64,000 nucleotides of DNA from Phytoactinopolyspora limicola (GCF_011320225.1 NZ_JAAOEN010000005.1:216949-280948); one strand, 5' to 3'; shown: positions 8,705-18,057, counted from the first letter of the stretch. Notes: generated by a model from the sequence alone, not told the origin. Made by a program: numbers and translations.

Positions 8705-10099
8705 CGGGATGTACGGGCGCGACGGCTTGTGCTGTGGGTCAGTTGCGTGGCGCAGCTGCTGGTGGTGCTGGACGCCTCGGTGATGAACGTCGCGCTGCCC
8801 TCGGTGCGCGCTGACCTGGAACTATCCACGGTGGGCACCTCATGGGTGGTGCTGGCGTACACGCTCGGATTCGCCGGGCTGATCCTCGCCGGTGCCAGGC
8901 TGGCCGACTCTTTCGGTGCCCCCCGGGTGTTGTTATGGGGCGTGCTCGTCTTCACCGCCGCCAGTGTGGTCGGCGGGCTCGCGCCAGGTGGTGGAGTGCT
9001 GATCGCGGCCCGAGCGGCGCAGGGCGTGTCAGCTGCGGTGCTGGCTCCGGCAACCTTCTCCCTGCTGACACTGTGGTTCCCAGAGGGGCGGCAACGAGTG
9101 CGGGCGGTCGCGATCTGGACAGGCGCCAGCCTCGCAGGCGGCGGCCTCGGGAATGTTCTCAGTGGCCTACTGACCGAGTACGTCTCCTGGCGGTCAGTTT
9201 TGTTGATCAATCTCCCCATCGGGCTCGCCGTCGCCGCCGGAGCCTACGGGCTCATCCGCGCCAGCGGTCGGGCACCCCGGGGCCGCGTCGATGTGTCCGG
9301 TTCGGTGCTGGTTACCGGCGCATTCGCGACGGCAGCCTATGCGGTCTCGACCATCAGCGAAGGCGACACTTCCCGGCTGACCCTCGTGTCGGCGGTTGCC
9401 AGCGTTGTCTTGTTCATCCTTCTCGCCATTCAGCAGCGAACCTCTCGACTGCCGCTCGTGCCGTCGCGGCTGTGGCGCAATCGTGCCGTCCTCATAGGCA
9501 ATGGGGCCATTCTGCTGGCAGGTGCCTGCTTCCAAGTCGCGCTCTGGTACTTCCTGACCTTCCTCATCCAGCAGGAGATGGGCTACTCGGCGGCGGCCAC
9601 CGGGCTCGGGTTCCTCCCGTTGACCGTCGTGATGCTCGTCGTGAGCACCTGGGGCGCACCGTGGCTGTTGGAACGCCACTCGGTGCGCGGCCTCGTCGTG
9701 ACAGGTTCGGCGGTCGCAGCGCTCGGATTCTTGGTTCAGTGGCTTGTGCCGGTGGTGAACTACCCGGTCACGATCCTGCTGCCTTCGGTGATCATCGGGA
9801 TCGGCGGTGGCCTGCTGAACATGCCGCTGGCTGCGGCTGTCACGCAGGGTGTCCAGGACCGTGATGCGGGCGCAGCCTCCGGATTGATGAACACCGGCAA
9901 ACAGTTTGGTGGCGCCATCGGACTCGCAGCACTCACCACCCTGCCGAGCGCCTCCGGCTATCAAGACCCGTTCGTGATCATGGCGGCGCTGATCGCCGGA
10001 GCGGGGCTCCTCGGATTCCTCATCCCACGACCGGCACCCCGCAACACCGACGATGATCGCCCGCTTGGTGCAGCGGGCGGCTCCAACGTGCCGCGATGA
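8687..10099 (+). CDS. MFS multidrug transporter (DHA2, 14-TM type)
   Basis: A 470-residue membrane protein with about 14 hydrophobic segments. It has the DHA2 motif near the N-terminus (LLVVLDASVMNVALPSVRAD) and the LILAGARLADSFGAPRVLL loop corresponding to motif A. These proton-driven exporters remove hydrophobic drugs or antibiotics. The first ATG lies in the operator palindrome with no ribosome site upstream, so translation may be leaderless. Control by the divergent TetR protein is very likely. Confidence 0.92.
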   Translation: MIRLYQRDVRARRLVLWVSCVAQLLVVLDASVMNVALPSVRADLELSTVGTSWVVLAYTLGFAGLILAGARLADSFGAPRVLLWGVLVFTAASVVGGLAPGGGVLIAARAAQGVSAAVLAPATFSLLTLWFPEGRQRVRAVAIWTGASLAGGGLGNVLSGLLTEYVSWRSVLLINLPIGLAVAAGAYGLIRASGRAPRGRVDVSGSVLVTGAFATAAYAVSTISEGDTSRLTLVSAVASVVLFILLAIQQRTSRLPLVPSRLWRNRAVLIGNGAILLAGACFQVALWYFLTFLIQQEMGYSAAATGLGFLPLTVVMLVVSTWGAPWLLERHSVRGLVVTGSAVAALGFLVQWLVPVVNYPVTILLPSVIIGIGGGLLNMPLAAAVTQGVQDRDAGAASGLMNTGKQFGGAIGLAALTTLPSASGYQDPFVIMAALIAGAGLLGFLIPRPAPRNTDDDRPLGAAGGSNVPR

Positions 10100-10125
10100 A
10101 CGATGAACGCCACTGCGACCATTGC

Positions 10126-10360
10126 GGGTCGGTGGAGCGCGGCGATCTTGGTTCGACCGCGCCGTCCGAGATGCGTCCGGTCGTGCGCGACATCGAGGAC
10201 CCGCCTGGGCGGATGTCCCGGACGTCGCCTGCTAGGTATGGCACGTTACGAGACCTCTCGCGTGGTTGGTTGGCGACCGCATACAGCAACGGCGTGGTTG
10301 ACAACCTTGGACGAGGCTGGTCAATAGGCTCTGGGTGAGCGTGAGGGTCGAAAGACTGTG
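10126..10360 (+). pseudogene. Remnant of the 3' end of a tyrosine integrase
   Basis: The stretch around 10128-10176 is nearly identical to bases 13264-13312 inside the integrase (the segment encoding GGARRSWFDRSVRDA). The following 180 bases align, with gaps, to that gene's 3' end and flank, including a shared TCAATAGGCTCTGG (10320 and 13650). No frame is open throughout. It is a decayed scrap of a second copy of that integrase and marks the left limit of clearly mobile DNA in the window. Confidence 0.6.
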
Positions 10361-10372
10361 ATGGCCTGCTGA

Positions 10373-10546
10373 TTACGCGGACTCGCAGATGCAGAGTTGA
10401 AGCGGCGTGTCCACGGCAAATGGTCGACCGGACCAATCGCCGAAGCGTTCGACGAGCCGAAGGCCGCCGAGCGAGACGAGCAGCGGCAACTCCTGCGGGA
10501 AGATGCTCCTGACTTCCAGCGGTGCCACGACGAAGTCAGGCTCAGA
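10373..10546 (-). pseudogene. C-terminal fragment of a SAM methyltransferase
   Basis: The reverse strand encodes 57 residues (SEPDFVVAPLEVRSIFPQEL, then a glycine/leucine-rich stretch ending LQLCICESA and a stop). They match, almost residue for residue, the C-terminus of the methyltransferase at 22311-23062. Everything upstream is missing. It is therefore a truncated paralogue carried with the integrase scrap. Confidence 0.7.
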
Positions 10547-10591
10547 GGCGAAGTTGTCGATCGAGATGATGATTCGCCGCAACTGCCAAGG

Positions 10592-11374
10592 TCACTCGAT
10601 TGCGTCGGCTAGTTCCAGGATCGTATGGGCGACCGCCGAGGGGAGCAACGTCGACCAGATGATCTCACCTGGTGATGGTTTCATGTCTGCGAGCGGCGAT
10701 GGTTCGGGTTGCCAATCGTCGACTGAGATGCCGGGAACGCAATCGAGCAGTAGGGCGAAGACCTCCGGGTCAGGGATACCCTCAGCGATGATTGCGAGGT
10801 ATGCCTCATGGCCGTTGCCTGCACGGGCGAGAGCTTTCAATCGGTGCTGCCGGAACTCGGCCACAGCGAGATCGCCCGTGGTGAGCGACATGGCGATGAG
10901 CCGAATCACTAGATGTTTCATTTCTCGTCGCCAGGCGACGGCATGTTCGGCAGCGAGGCGCTTCCAGTCCCAGTCAACGGGCAGGAGGCGGGTGGTTGAG
11001 ATGGTCTTGCCGACTGTGCACTCACGCTTGATCGTCTCGTAGAAGTCGCGTTGAGGGCTGTCAGCCTGGCGGTGGCCGGCTGCGCCGATCCACCACTCGC
11101 CCACACCGGTCGGTGTCTCGTTCGGTAGTTCGTGGCCGCGTAGGTTGGTCACTGCGCCGCGATAGTCGCCGGACTTGACTTTGAACCACACCCGATCGCG
11201 CAGTGACGAGATTCGCTCGGCTCCGCCAGCGTCACGCTGCTCCGGAATGGCCTGGGCGTCTGCCACGACGCGATGAGTGATCTCGTCCAGTGGATGGCCG
11301 AGGTCCGGCAACGGCACGTCAAGATCGGTCAGGCATCGTTTAGTGGGGCGTACGCCGTTGGAGACCTGAGTCAT
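10592..11374 (-). CDS. Hypothetical protein, 260 residues
   Basis: An intact reading frame with good codon use. The protein is soluble and mostly helical, without a signal peptide or recognisable catalytic motif; it contains GEWWIGAAGHRQADSPQRDF and a tryptophan-rich C-terminal part. The gene lies 51 bases downstream of a small antitoxin-like gene on the same strand, so the two may form an operon. A toxin-antitoxin or stress-response pair is one reading of this layout, but no motif proves it. Confidence 0.65.
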   Translation of the reverse strand: MTQVSNGVRPTKRCLTDLDVPLPDLGHPLDEITHRVVADAQAIPEQRDAGGAERISSLRDRVWFKVKSGDYRGAVTNLRGHELPNETPTGVGEWWIGAAGHRQADSPQRDFYETIKRECTVGKTISTTRLLPVDWDWKRLAAEHAVAWRREMKHLVIRLIAMSLTTGDLAVAEFRQHRLKALARAGNGHEAYLAIIAEGIPDPEVFALLLDCVPGISVDDWQPEPSPLADMKPSPGEIIWSTLLPSAVAHTILELADAIE

Positions 11375-11425
11375 ACCGAGAAGGCTAGATGCTGGCGGCG
11401 ACAGGATTGACCGCCAAACACGGAC

Positions 11426-11680
11426 TTACTCGGGTAGGCCTCCGAGCTCATCAAGCTCGTCGGCGCTGAGCCCGGTCATCAGCGAGACAGCGGCGGTATC
11501 GGACCCGTTGAGCTGGCCGAGGGCGGCGCTGATTCCTGTGTTGATCTCGTCGCGGTGAGCGTCGATGTACTCGCGCACTGCGGCGTCAACGATGTCTTTC
11601 TTTGAGCGCGACAAGAAATGAGCAGCGTGGGAGACGAGCTCATCGGTGGCGACGTCAACCTTGATGGGTGCGGTAGCCAT
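11426..11680 (-). CDS. Small antitoxin-like protein
   Basis: An 84-residue protein starting MATAPIKVDVATDELVSHAA; the ATG at 11680 has a strong GAGGGGAG ribosome site. The first half (SRSKKDIVDAAVREYIDAHR) resembles the ribbon-helix-helix region of type II antitoxins; the C-terminus is acidic (LSADELDELGGLPE), like a toxin-neutralising tail. It is probably co-transcribed with the 260-residue gene downstream. Function is inferred from architecture only. Confidence 0.6.
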   Translation of the reverse strand: MATAPIKVDVATDELVSHAAHFLSRSKKDIVDAAVREYIDAHRDEINTGISAALGQLNGSDTAAVSLMTGLSADELDELGGLPE

Positions 11681-11867
11681 GACCCGTACTCCCCTCACGC
11701 GTCGTGTCAGGAACAAGTACCAAAGTACCATCATCTACTTCGCAAGGACAGGAAGACGATGAACGGTGTAGGTGGCAGCTCTTCGTCGCTGGCTGATTGC
11801 TCGACGCCATCGCCGCTGGGTCTCGCAAGGGCGAAATAGGGGCAAGTAACGCCCAGAGATGAAAGAA

Positions 11868-11945
11868 GGTCACGGCCGAACCGGCCGTGACCTGCGATGA
11901 TGCTGGCGGTCCTGACGGGACTTGAACCCGCGACCTCCGCCTTGA
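11868..11945 (-). repeat. tRNA-Asp 3'-end duplicate with terminator (att site 1)
   Basis: Bases 11888-11945 match the 3' half and downstream flank of tRNA-Asp (33886-33943) exactly for 58 bases; then the match stops inside the anticodon stem. The hairpin 11868-11892 is the same terminator as at the intact tRNA. There is no 5' half, so it cannot make a tRNA. It is the junction left by site-specific integration into tRNA-Asp, with the integrase remnant close by. Confidence 0.88.
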
Positions 11946-12015
11946 TAGCACGGCTGTCCGTGAAGGGAATCGGTGGATAGTCCACTGCGACCAACACCCA
12001 CACCTACGCTCCCAC

Positions 12016-12342
12016 GTGCCACTGCTGGCCCGAGCTGTGGGGCATCAGCGCGCCAGGATTGCTGCCCATCTCGATCTTCCACCAGATCAGGTCATTGTGA
12101 CCGTACGTCCTGTGCTGCCCGACGTCGCCCGCCAGCACTTGTCACGTGTGAAGGAGCTACGTCACACCGCGTCCTGGGCCAACCACGCCGCCGCGATCGA
12201 AGCCCGTCTCGCAGCCCGAGAACTTGCCGAGCTAGGGCTTTCGCTTCGTGACATCGGCACCGTCCTTGGCGTCTCTCACCAACGCGTCCACCAGTTGCTC
12301 CATGACCCTGTCGTGTCAGCGGAGTCGGACGAGCGTCGATGA
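12016..12342 (+). CDS. Small helix-turn-helix protein next to integrase
   Basis: A 108-residue protein whose C-terminal third is a sigma-region-4-like helix-turn-helix (LSLRDIGTVLGVSHQRVHQLL). The N-terminal part is helical with many arginines. The start is given as GTG 12016, but an internal start cannot be excluded. It sits between att site 1 and the integrase remnant, where integrative elements commonly carry an excisionase or control protein; that role is inference. Confidence 0.55.
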   Translation: MPLLARAVGHQRARIAAHLDLPPDQVIVTVRPVLPDVARQHLSRVKELRHTASWANHAAAIEARLAARELAELGLSLRDIGTVLGVSHQRVHQLLHDPVVSAESDERR

Positions 12343-12406
12343 CGGCGGCTGGTTGGGGAGAGTTTGCGCACCTGCCAGGCATGAACGCCGATGAGCGGCC
12401 GGTGAG

Positions 12407-13662
12407 GTGAGCGTGGCCAGCGTCAGGTACGACGGGAAGAAGTGGCGCGCACGCTATTTCGATCCTGCCGGTAGGCAACGTGAGAAGCGGTTCGCCAGGA
12501 AGGTCGACGCGCAGCAGTGGCTGGACGAGCAAACCACACAGCATGTCACTGGGACGTTCGTCGAGCCGACGCTGGGCAAGATCACCGTACCGGAGTGGGC
12601 GGAGAAGTGGCTGGCGACGAAGCTCTCGCGTAAGGCGTCCACCAGGAATCGCTACGAAGGCATCGTCCGGTCGCGCATCACGTCAGCGTGGCACGGTGTG
12701 GCGATCGCGGATGTGGTGCATGACGGGTATCAGGAATGGATCGCTGGTCTCTCCGGGGCCGGTCTGTCGGCGGGGTCCGTCGTGAAGATCCACGGTGTGA
12801 TGTCGCAGATCATGAGCTACGCCGTACGGTCCCGCCGGCTGATCGCCAATCCGTGCGAAGGAGTCACGCTTCCCACGGTCGCGCCCGCCCTGAAAGCGGG
12901 ACCTGAGTGCTGGGCAGGTGGCCGAGCTTGCCAACGCCGCGTCACCGGAATGGTCGGTGGTCACCAGGCAGCCGACCGCTCCGTGGTGGGCTGGTCGTCT
13001 ACGTCTTGGCCTACTGCGGGCTCCGTTGGGGTGAACTCGCCGCCATTCGAGTCCGGAACGTCGACACAGATCGCCGCCGGATGTTCATCGAAGAGTCCGT
13101 GGCCGAGGTGAACGGTGGCCGGCTTGACTGGGGTTTGCCGAAGGATCACGAGCGTCGCTGGGTGCCGATCCCGCGGTTCTTCGCTCGGGGGCTAGCAGCA
13201 CATATCGTGGACAAGGGCCCGGACGACCTGGTCTTCGCCTCGCCACAAGGCGCGGTACTGGGGGTCGGTGGGGCGCGGCGATCTTGGTTCGACCGCTCCG
13301 TCCGCGATGCGGGCTTACCGGCGGGGTTTCATCCGCACGAACTGCGCCACACGGCGGCCAGTCTCGCCGTCAGCGCAGGTGCGAACGTCAATGCCGTTCA
13401 GCGGATGCTTGGCCACTCAAAGGCGTCCATGACCCTGGACACCTACGCTGATCTGTTCGACGACGACCTCGAAGCCCTCGCCGACCACCTCGACACCCTC
13501 GCGCGACGCTCCCACACCACTGCTCCAGTCCGATGGCGCGACCGGCAGGCGCCACCGTTGGGTATGGAGCGTTCCGAAGCTCGCTGGGTTGGTCCCGCGA
13601 GCACATACGACAGCCATATGGCAGACGGCCGGGGACAAGCCCGGTCAATAGGCTCTGGATGA
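12407..13662 (+). pseudogene. Tyrosine site-specific integrase, two frameshifts
   Basis: The first frame (from GTG 12407) encodes an AP2-like/SAM-like N-terminal DNA-binding part (SVRYDGKKWRARYFDPAGRQ). Around 12890-12990 homology passes through a second frame (QVAELANAASPEWSVV) into a third. That third frame has the catalytic domain: CGLRWGEL (Arg), HELRHT (His-x-x-Arg), LGHSK and DTYADLF (Tyr nucleophile). The catalytic residues survive but two indels break the gene. It presumably once catalysed integration at tRNA-Asp. Confidence 0.85.
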
Positions 13663-13687
13663 GCGGGAAGGTCGATAGACTGTGAGC

Positions 13688-13852
13688 ATGACAGTGCCCG
13701 CGTTCGGTGATCCGGCGATCGAAGTGGCAGCTACGCCTGCGGACGCCGGGCGCGAGCGTGCGACTTGGCGAGAATGGTGGATGTCGCTGCCGAGTGTTGA
13801 ACGCGATCGCCCGGCTGCTGATGTTCTCGCCGAGATCCGGCACGAAGAGTAG
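13688..13852 (+). CDS. VapB-like antitoxin
   Basis: A 54-residue protein (MTVPAFGDPAIEVAATPADA at the N-terminus, ending AADVLAEIRHEE) with the arginine/tryptophan-rich middle and acidic end of short VapB antitoxins. The stop TAG overlaps the GTG of the PIN-domain gene by one base, the usual toxin-antitoxin coupling. The DNA-binding region is minimal, so assignment rests largely on its partner. Confidence 0.65.
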   Translation: MTVPAFGDPAIEVAATPADAGRERATWREWWMSLPSVERDRPAADVLAEIRHEE

Positions 13853-14252
13853 TGCCGGTCCGATACGTCCTCGACGCCTCGGCGGGTGTCGAGATCCTGA
13901 ACCGCACGCCGACCGGCTTGGCGTTGGCCAAGCTGACGTTGAGTCGCAAGTCGAAGAATGGACTGTTGAGCACTTCCACCTGGAAGTTGCCAAGGTGATT
14001 CGTCGGGACACGTTGCGAGGCCAGATCACCGACGAGCATGCCGGCACACTCATCGACGGCCTTGTGAGATGGCCACTAAACGTGACGAGGGTTGCGCCGC
14101 TGTTGTCCGAGGCATGGACGTTGCGGAACAACATCTCCATTCACGACGCCTTGTACGTTGCGCTTGCCCGCCACCTCAACGCCACCCTGCTGACCGGGGA
14201 CACTCGTCTCGCCAAGGCACCTGGATTGAACGTCACAGTTGTGGACGTTTGA
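13852..14252 (+). pseudogene. VapC-like PIN-domain RNase, frameshifted
   Basis: From GTG 13852 the frame encodes PVRYVLDASAGVEILNRTPTG, the first PIN strand with its catalytic aspartate. Around 13920-13960 homology shifts one frame to EEWTVEHFHLEVAKVIRRD, then SIHDALYVALARHLNATLLT and GDTRLAKAPGL. All four acidic residues of the PIN site survive, but split over two frames. Left as is, translation from GTG stops after about 48 codons, so the toxin should be inactive while the antitoxin is intact. Confidence 0.75.
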
Positions 14253-14375
14253 CGAGTCCGCCTGGCCCGACGGCGTCCGCTTCCGGAGTCGCCAGATGCG
14301 CACCGATGGTGTGAAGGCTCTCTGACGCATCTGGCTGGGCGCTGCACGTATCGCACTACGAATCCTAGCGGTAGC

Positions 14376-14708
14376 TTAGGTCGCCTCTCCCGACTCCTGG
14401 CCGGCTTCCTGTTCTGCTAACCCTTCTTCACGAAGAGGGGTCACAAGCTTGATTCCGAAGTCGGTTATCCCCTCCTGACGATTGGGTTCTGATCGTGCAT
14501 AGAACGCATTGGTGGGAGCCATAGCCGTGCCTGTCCGAATTAGCGCCGCGCGTACTGGCCCAGATACTGATCGCCAGACTTCACTAGTGCCCCACCCCGA
14601 GCCGCCGGAAGCGGCAGTTGATACCCATTCGTCAGAGAGCCGTCGTAACGCGTCGATGTGGGGCACGTCTAGTTGTTGCTGGCCATGAGGTTGTTGACAG
14701 TCCTCCAT
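14376..14708 (-). CDS. Hypothetical protein, possibly a gene remnant
   Basis: An open frame of 110 residues from ATG 14708 (or 117 from GTG 14729), including GWGTSEVWRSVSGPVRAALI and NRQEGITDFGIKLVTPLREE. Composition is protein-like, yet GC at third positions is lower than in neighbours, suggesting foreign origin. No family is recognised. It is divergent from the TetR gene at 14762. Confidence 0.4.
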   Translation of the reverse strand: MEDCQQPHGQQQLDVPHIDALRRLSDEWVSTAASGGSGWGTSEVWRSVSGPVRAALIRTGTAMAPTNAFYARSEPNRQEGITDFGIKLVTPLREEGLAEQEAGQESGEAT

Positions 14709-14747
14709 CTCGAGCGAGCGGCCGATCACGTTGGTGTTCGATTCCTG

Positions 14748-14775
14748 TTAGGATACGACACGTGACGTATCCTAA
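14748..14775. promoter_or_regulatory. Operator palindrome across the TetR start
   Basis: A 28-base palindrome with outer arms TTAGGATACG and CGTATCCTAA around a CACGTG centre, one mismatched pair. The GTG start of the TetR gene (14762) lies in the centre. This is the expected autorepression site and implies a leaderless message, as at the other TetR/MFS operator in this window. Confidence 0.75.
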
Positions 14776-15445
14776 AGCAGATTCGACAACGCGCCCGCCG
14801 GGTCGACCACGCGATCCAGGCCGTGAGGCCGAGATCCTCCAGGCCGTCCTCGACGTCATGGGCGACCTTGGTGTCGATGGGGTGACCTTTGAGGAGGTTG
14901 CGCGCCGCGCACAGGCATCCAAGAGAACGCTTTATCGACGCTGGGCGACGAAACAGGAGATGGTCGTGGCGGCCATCAAAGCGGGGCCGGCGGCGCGGAA
15001 CAAGCCCGAGCCCATCGACACAGGGTCGCTGCGCGGGGATCTGCTCGCTCTCCTTGCTCGGCTGGAATCCACAATGGACGCCGGTGAACCAATCAGCCTG
15101 ACGATCATGCAGGCGGGGTTGCGGGATCCGGAGCTCTGCGAGTTCATTGAAGCATCCGCCGGACCGACCGGAGCACGGTTGACAGAGGCGGTGCTGCAGG
15201 CGGCGATCGCTCGCGGTGAGCTCCCCGAGTCAGCGGATCCGTTCGCCTACGAAGAGATCGCGGCAGGCACCTTGATCATCCGCAAGCTCAACGGTTTGTC
15301 GACCGACGCCACCTATCGTGCCGCACTCGTCGACGCGGTCCTCATCCCCGCCCTGCGCAGCGGCGTGCCTGCCGGACAGCACGGCATCTTCTCCGGGAAA
15401 CCCACACCCTCCACGCACCGACCCTCTGAGAGCAGGAACAACTGA
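14762..15445 (+). CDS. TetR-family regulator
   Basis: A 227-residue protein with TetR helix-turn-helix FEEVARRAQASKRTLYRRWA (about residues 41-60) and a TetR_C_11-like C-terminal domain. I chose GTG 14762 because the protein becomes family-like from there and because the codon sits in the operator. Its TGA overlaps the hydrolase ATG (TGATG), so both are one operon; the hydrolase product or substrate may be the inducer (inference). Confidence 0.88.
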   Translation: MTYPKADSTTRPPGRPRDPGREAEILQAVLDVMGDLGVDGVTFEEVARRAQASKRTLYRRWATKQEMVVAAIKAGPAARNKPEPIDTGSLRGDLLALLARLESTMDAGEPISLTIMQAGLRDPELCEFIEASAGPTGARLTEAVLQAAIARGELPESADPFAYEEIAAGTLIIRKLNGLSTDATYRAALVDAVLIPALRSGVPAGQHGIFSGKPTPSTHRPSESRNN

Positions 15446-16326
15446 TGAGCGAATTCACCATCCCCGAGTTCACCTACGATCGCATCCAAGGTCCGGACGG
15501 AGTCGCACTCAACGTTGCGCACGCTGGCATCGGGCCCGCTGTGGTGCTGCTCCATGGCTTCCCTGAGACACACCTGATGTGGAATGCCGTCGCGCGCGAC
15601 CTCGCTCGCGACTACACCGTGATCGCACCAGACCTCCGCGGATACGGCGAGAGCGACAAGCCCGACGCCGACGGCCCCGACCTGTATTCGAAGCGGACGA
15701 TGGCCGCCGACGTCGTCGCGGTCGCCTCTCAGCTGGGACACGATCGGTTCGCTGTCATCGGTCATGACCGGGGCGCGCTCGTCGCCGTCCGCGCAGGACT
15801 CGACCATCCCGACCAGGTCTCCCACATCGGGATCCTCGATGTCCTCCCCACACTGGACACCTGGGATGTGCTGCGCGGCGTCGACGCGAAGGTCGCTTGG
15901 CATCTCTACCTCATGGCGCAGCCCAAGGGGCTTCCGGAGCAGATGATTGAGGCGGTCGCCGAAGAGTTCTTCGCATCGTTCCTCGACGCCTGGGACCCCA
16001 CCGGGACGACATTCTCACCCGAACTGCGTGATCACTACATCAAGGCCTCTGCCGCCGCAGTGCCCTCGATCGTCGCCGACTACAGGGCCACCGCCAGCAT
16101 CGACCTCGACATGGACCGCACCGACCGCGACGCGGGCCGGACACTCACAATGCCCGTCGCGGCGATCTCTCAGGACTGGGGTAGCCAACTCGGATTCGAC
16201 CCGACGCAGATCTGGAGCGCATGGGCACCGGACTTCACATACGAACCCATCAACGCGGGACACTTCATGGCTGAGGAGCGCCCTGACGCTATCGCGCTCC
16301 TCGCCCGGAAGCTGCTGGCACGGTAG
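15445..16326 (+). CDS. Alpha/beta hydrolase with aspartate nucleophile (dehalogenase/epoxide hydrolase type)
   Basis: A 293-residue hydrolase with oxyanion motif LHGFPETH (about 36-43), nucleophile elbow GHDRGA (Asp108) and general-base histidine near residue 273 (AGHFMAEERP). An aspartate rather than serine nucleophile is found in epoxide hydrolases, haloalkane and fluoroacetate dehalogenases; the RGYGESDKP segment fits the fluoroacetate-dehalogenase/epoxide-hydrolase branch. It is translationally coupled to the TetR gene and followed after 23 bases by a transposase. Confidence 0.88.
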   Translation: MSEFTIPEFTYDRIQGPDGVALNVAHAGIGPAVVLLHGFPETHLMWNAVARDLARDYTVIAPDLRGYGESDKPDADGPDLYSKRTMAADVVAVASQLGHDRFAVIGHDRGALVAVRAGLDHPDQVSHIGILDVLPTLDTWDVLRGVDAKVAWHLYLMAQPKGLPEQMIEAVAEEFFASFLDAWDPTGTTFSPELRDHYIKASAAAVPSIVADYRATASIDLDMDRTDRDAGRTLTMPVAAISQDWGSQLGFDPTQIWSAWAPDFTYEPINAGHFMAEERPDAIALLARKLLAR

Positions 16327-16349
16327 GCCAGAGTGAGGTCGGAGGCGAA

Positions 16350-17372
16350 GTGACTCATCGCAACAGCCCTCTCACACCCGAAGGGCGAAGGCGGCTGGTC
16401 GAGCGCTGTCGGACTCGCCCTATTGCGCATGTGGCAGCCGAGATGGGTATCTCCCGCGCCGCGGCATCGAAGTGGGTGAACCGCTCCAAGCAGTTCGGCG
16501 AGCTCGGGCTGATCGATCACTCTTCAGCGCCCGCACGCCAGCCGACGGCTACGCCTGGTCAGCTCGTGAAGCGGATCGAGGCGATGCGTCGCGAACACAA
16601 ATGGTCTGCCTCCCGGATCGCCTTCGAGTTGCACGAGGACGGCACCTCCGTCAGCCGCCGGACCATCACCCGGCTGCTCGCTCAGCTTGGACTGAACCGG
16701 CGGAAGTTTATCGACTCAAATGGCGAAACCAACCGGGAGCCCCAGAAAATCATCGCCGAACGACCCGGCCACATGGTGCACATCGACGTGAAGAAGACCG
16801 GGCGTATCCGCGACGGTGGCGGCTGGCGCGTGCATGGCAAGAACAGCGCCGAAGCCAAGGCGATTGCTCGCACGAAAAGGCGTGGCGCGAAGACCGGCTA
16901 CGTCTACCTGCACTCCGCGATCGACGGCTATTCGAGGCTGGCATACACCGAGGCGCTGCCCGACGAGCGAGCCGTGACCACCGTTGCGTTCCTCGATCGG
17001 GCAAGAGCTTGGTTCGCTGCGCATGGCATCACGCAGCTCGAGCGGATCGTGACGGACAACGGCTCGTGCTACCGAGCACGTGCGTTTGCCGAGACAATGG
17101 GCGAGAGCCGGCATCAGCGGATCACCCCATACACACCGCGACACAACGGGAAGATCGAGCGCTACAACCGGATCCTCGCCGAGGAGTTCCTCTACGCCCG
17201 TACTTGGCATTCAGAGCAGGAACGCACAGACAGCCTCGCGCTCTGGAATCTCCACTACAACTATCACCGACCGCACGGCGCGCACGGTGGACAACCGCCG
17301 GCGTCAGCGACGCCCTCTGCTGTCAACAACGTCCTGACCTTATACACGTTCGGAAGGACACCGGGTTGTTGA
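16350..17372 (+). mobile_element. IS481-like transposase, probably truncated element
   Basis: A 340-residue transposase: N-terminal helix-turn-helix region (AAEMGISRAAASKWVNRSKQ), a second HTH, then an rve DDE core with HIDVKKTGRI (first Asp), VTDNGSCYRA (second Asp) and TPYTPRHNGKIERYNR (Glu). IS481 proteins usually end just after NNV-x-x-x-YT. Here the frame reads on (FGRTPGC) into integrase-derived DNA, and I find no clear terminal inverted repeats. The element therefore appears cut at its right end where it meets the integrase remnant. Confidence 0.85.
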
Positions 17373-17394
17373 TCCATCGGTACGGCGTGGCCGG

Positions 17395-18057
17395 GCAGCG
17401 ATCATCTATGTCTTGGCCTACTGCGGCCTGCGTTGGGGCGAACTGGCGGCCCTGAAGGTGTCCCGCGTGGACCTGGCTCGGCGTCGCCTCCACGTTGCCG
17501 AGAACGTCGTTGAGGTCGAAGGGGGACGGCTCGACTGGAAGCTGCCTAAGGGCAATGAGCGCCGCTGGGTGCCGATCCCTCGATTCTTAGTGCCACTCAT
17601 CACCCAGCAACTCGACGGCAAAGGTCCGAAGGATCTCGTATTCACCTCCACCGAGGGTGCCGTCCTGCGAGTCGGTGGAGCCCGTCGTGCCTGGTTCAAC
17701 CGCGCAGTTGCCGAGTCCCGCGCGCCCCATGGCTTCCATCCGCACGAGCTTCGCCACACATCGGCATCTCTGGCCGGCTCCGCCGGAGCCAACGTGAAGG
17801 CGCTCCAGCGGATGCTCGGCCACGCGAAGGCGTCAATGACGCTGGATGTCTACGCCGATCTCTTCGACGAAGATCTCGAAGCTTTGGCCGAGCGGCTCGA
17901 CTCGATCGCTCGACGGTCCGCCGCGACGTCGATCGGCACTGTGAGCGCTGATCCGCGAGGTCATTCGTCAAGGCCAACGTTTGATGATCTCGCTCTCGTA
18001 GACGACCCAGATTTCCGGCCCCGGATGGCTCGTGACGTCCCAGATCCTGGTCCGTGA
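17395..18057 (+). pseudogene. Tyrosine integrase, C-terminal fragment
   Basis: Only the catalytic domain remains, with CGLRWGEL, HELRHTSAS, LGHAKAS and DVYADLF containing the Arg, His-x-x-Arg, His and Tyr residues. It begins abruptly at IYVLAYCG after the IS481 sequence, so the N-terminal two-thirds are lost. It is about 75% similar to the integrase at 12407-13662, a related but separate element. The 3' end overlaps vapC45 on the other strand by 90 bases. Confidence 0.85.

Noticed and set aside
10407..11042. A 211-residue plus-strand frame opposite the hypothetical gene
   Set aside because: Serine/arginine-rich shadow; the reverse frame has ribosome site, start and protein-like composition.
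11888..11945. tRNA-Asp-like sequence read as a separate tRNA gene (also at 19149 and 30432)
   Set aside because: Only the 3' half from the anticodon stem is present in each case; there is no acceptor 5' strand or D arm. They are attachment-site duplicates.
16327..17394. Intact IS481 element with terminal inverted repeats
   Set aside because: No matching ends could be found by eye on either side, and the transposase frame runs into integrase-derived sequence.
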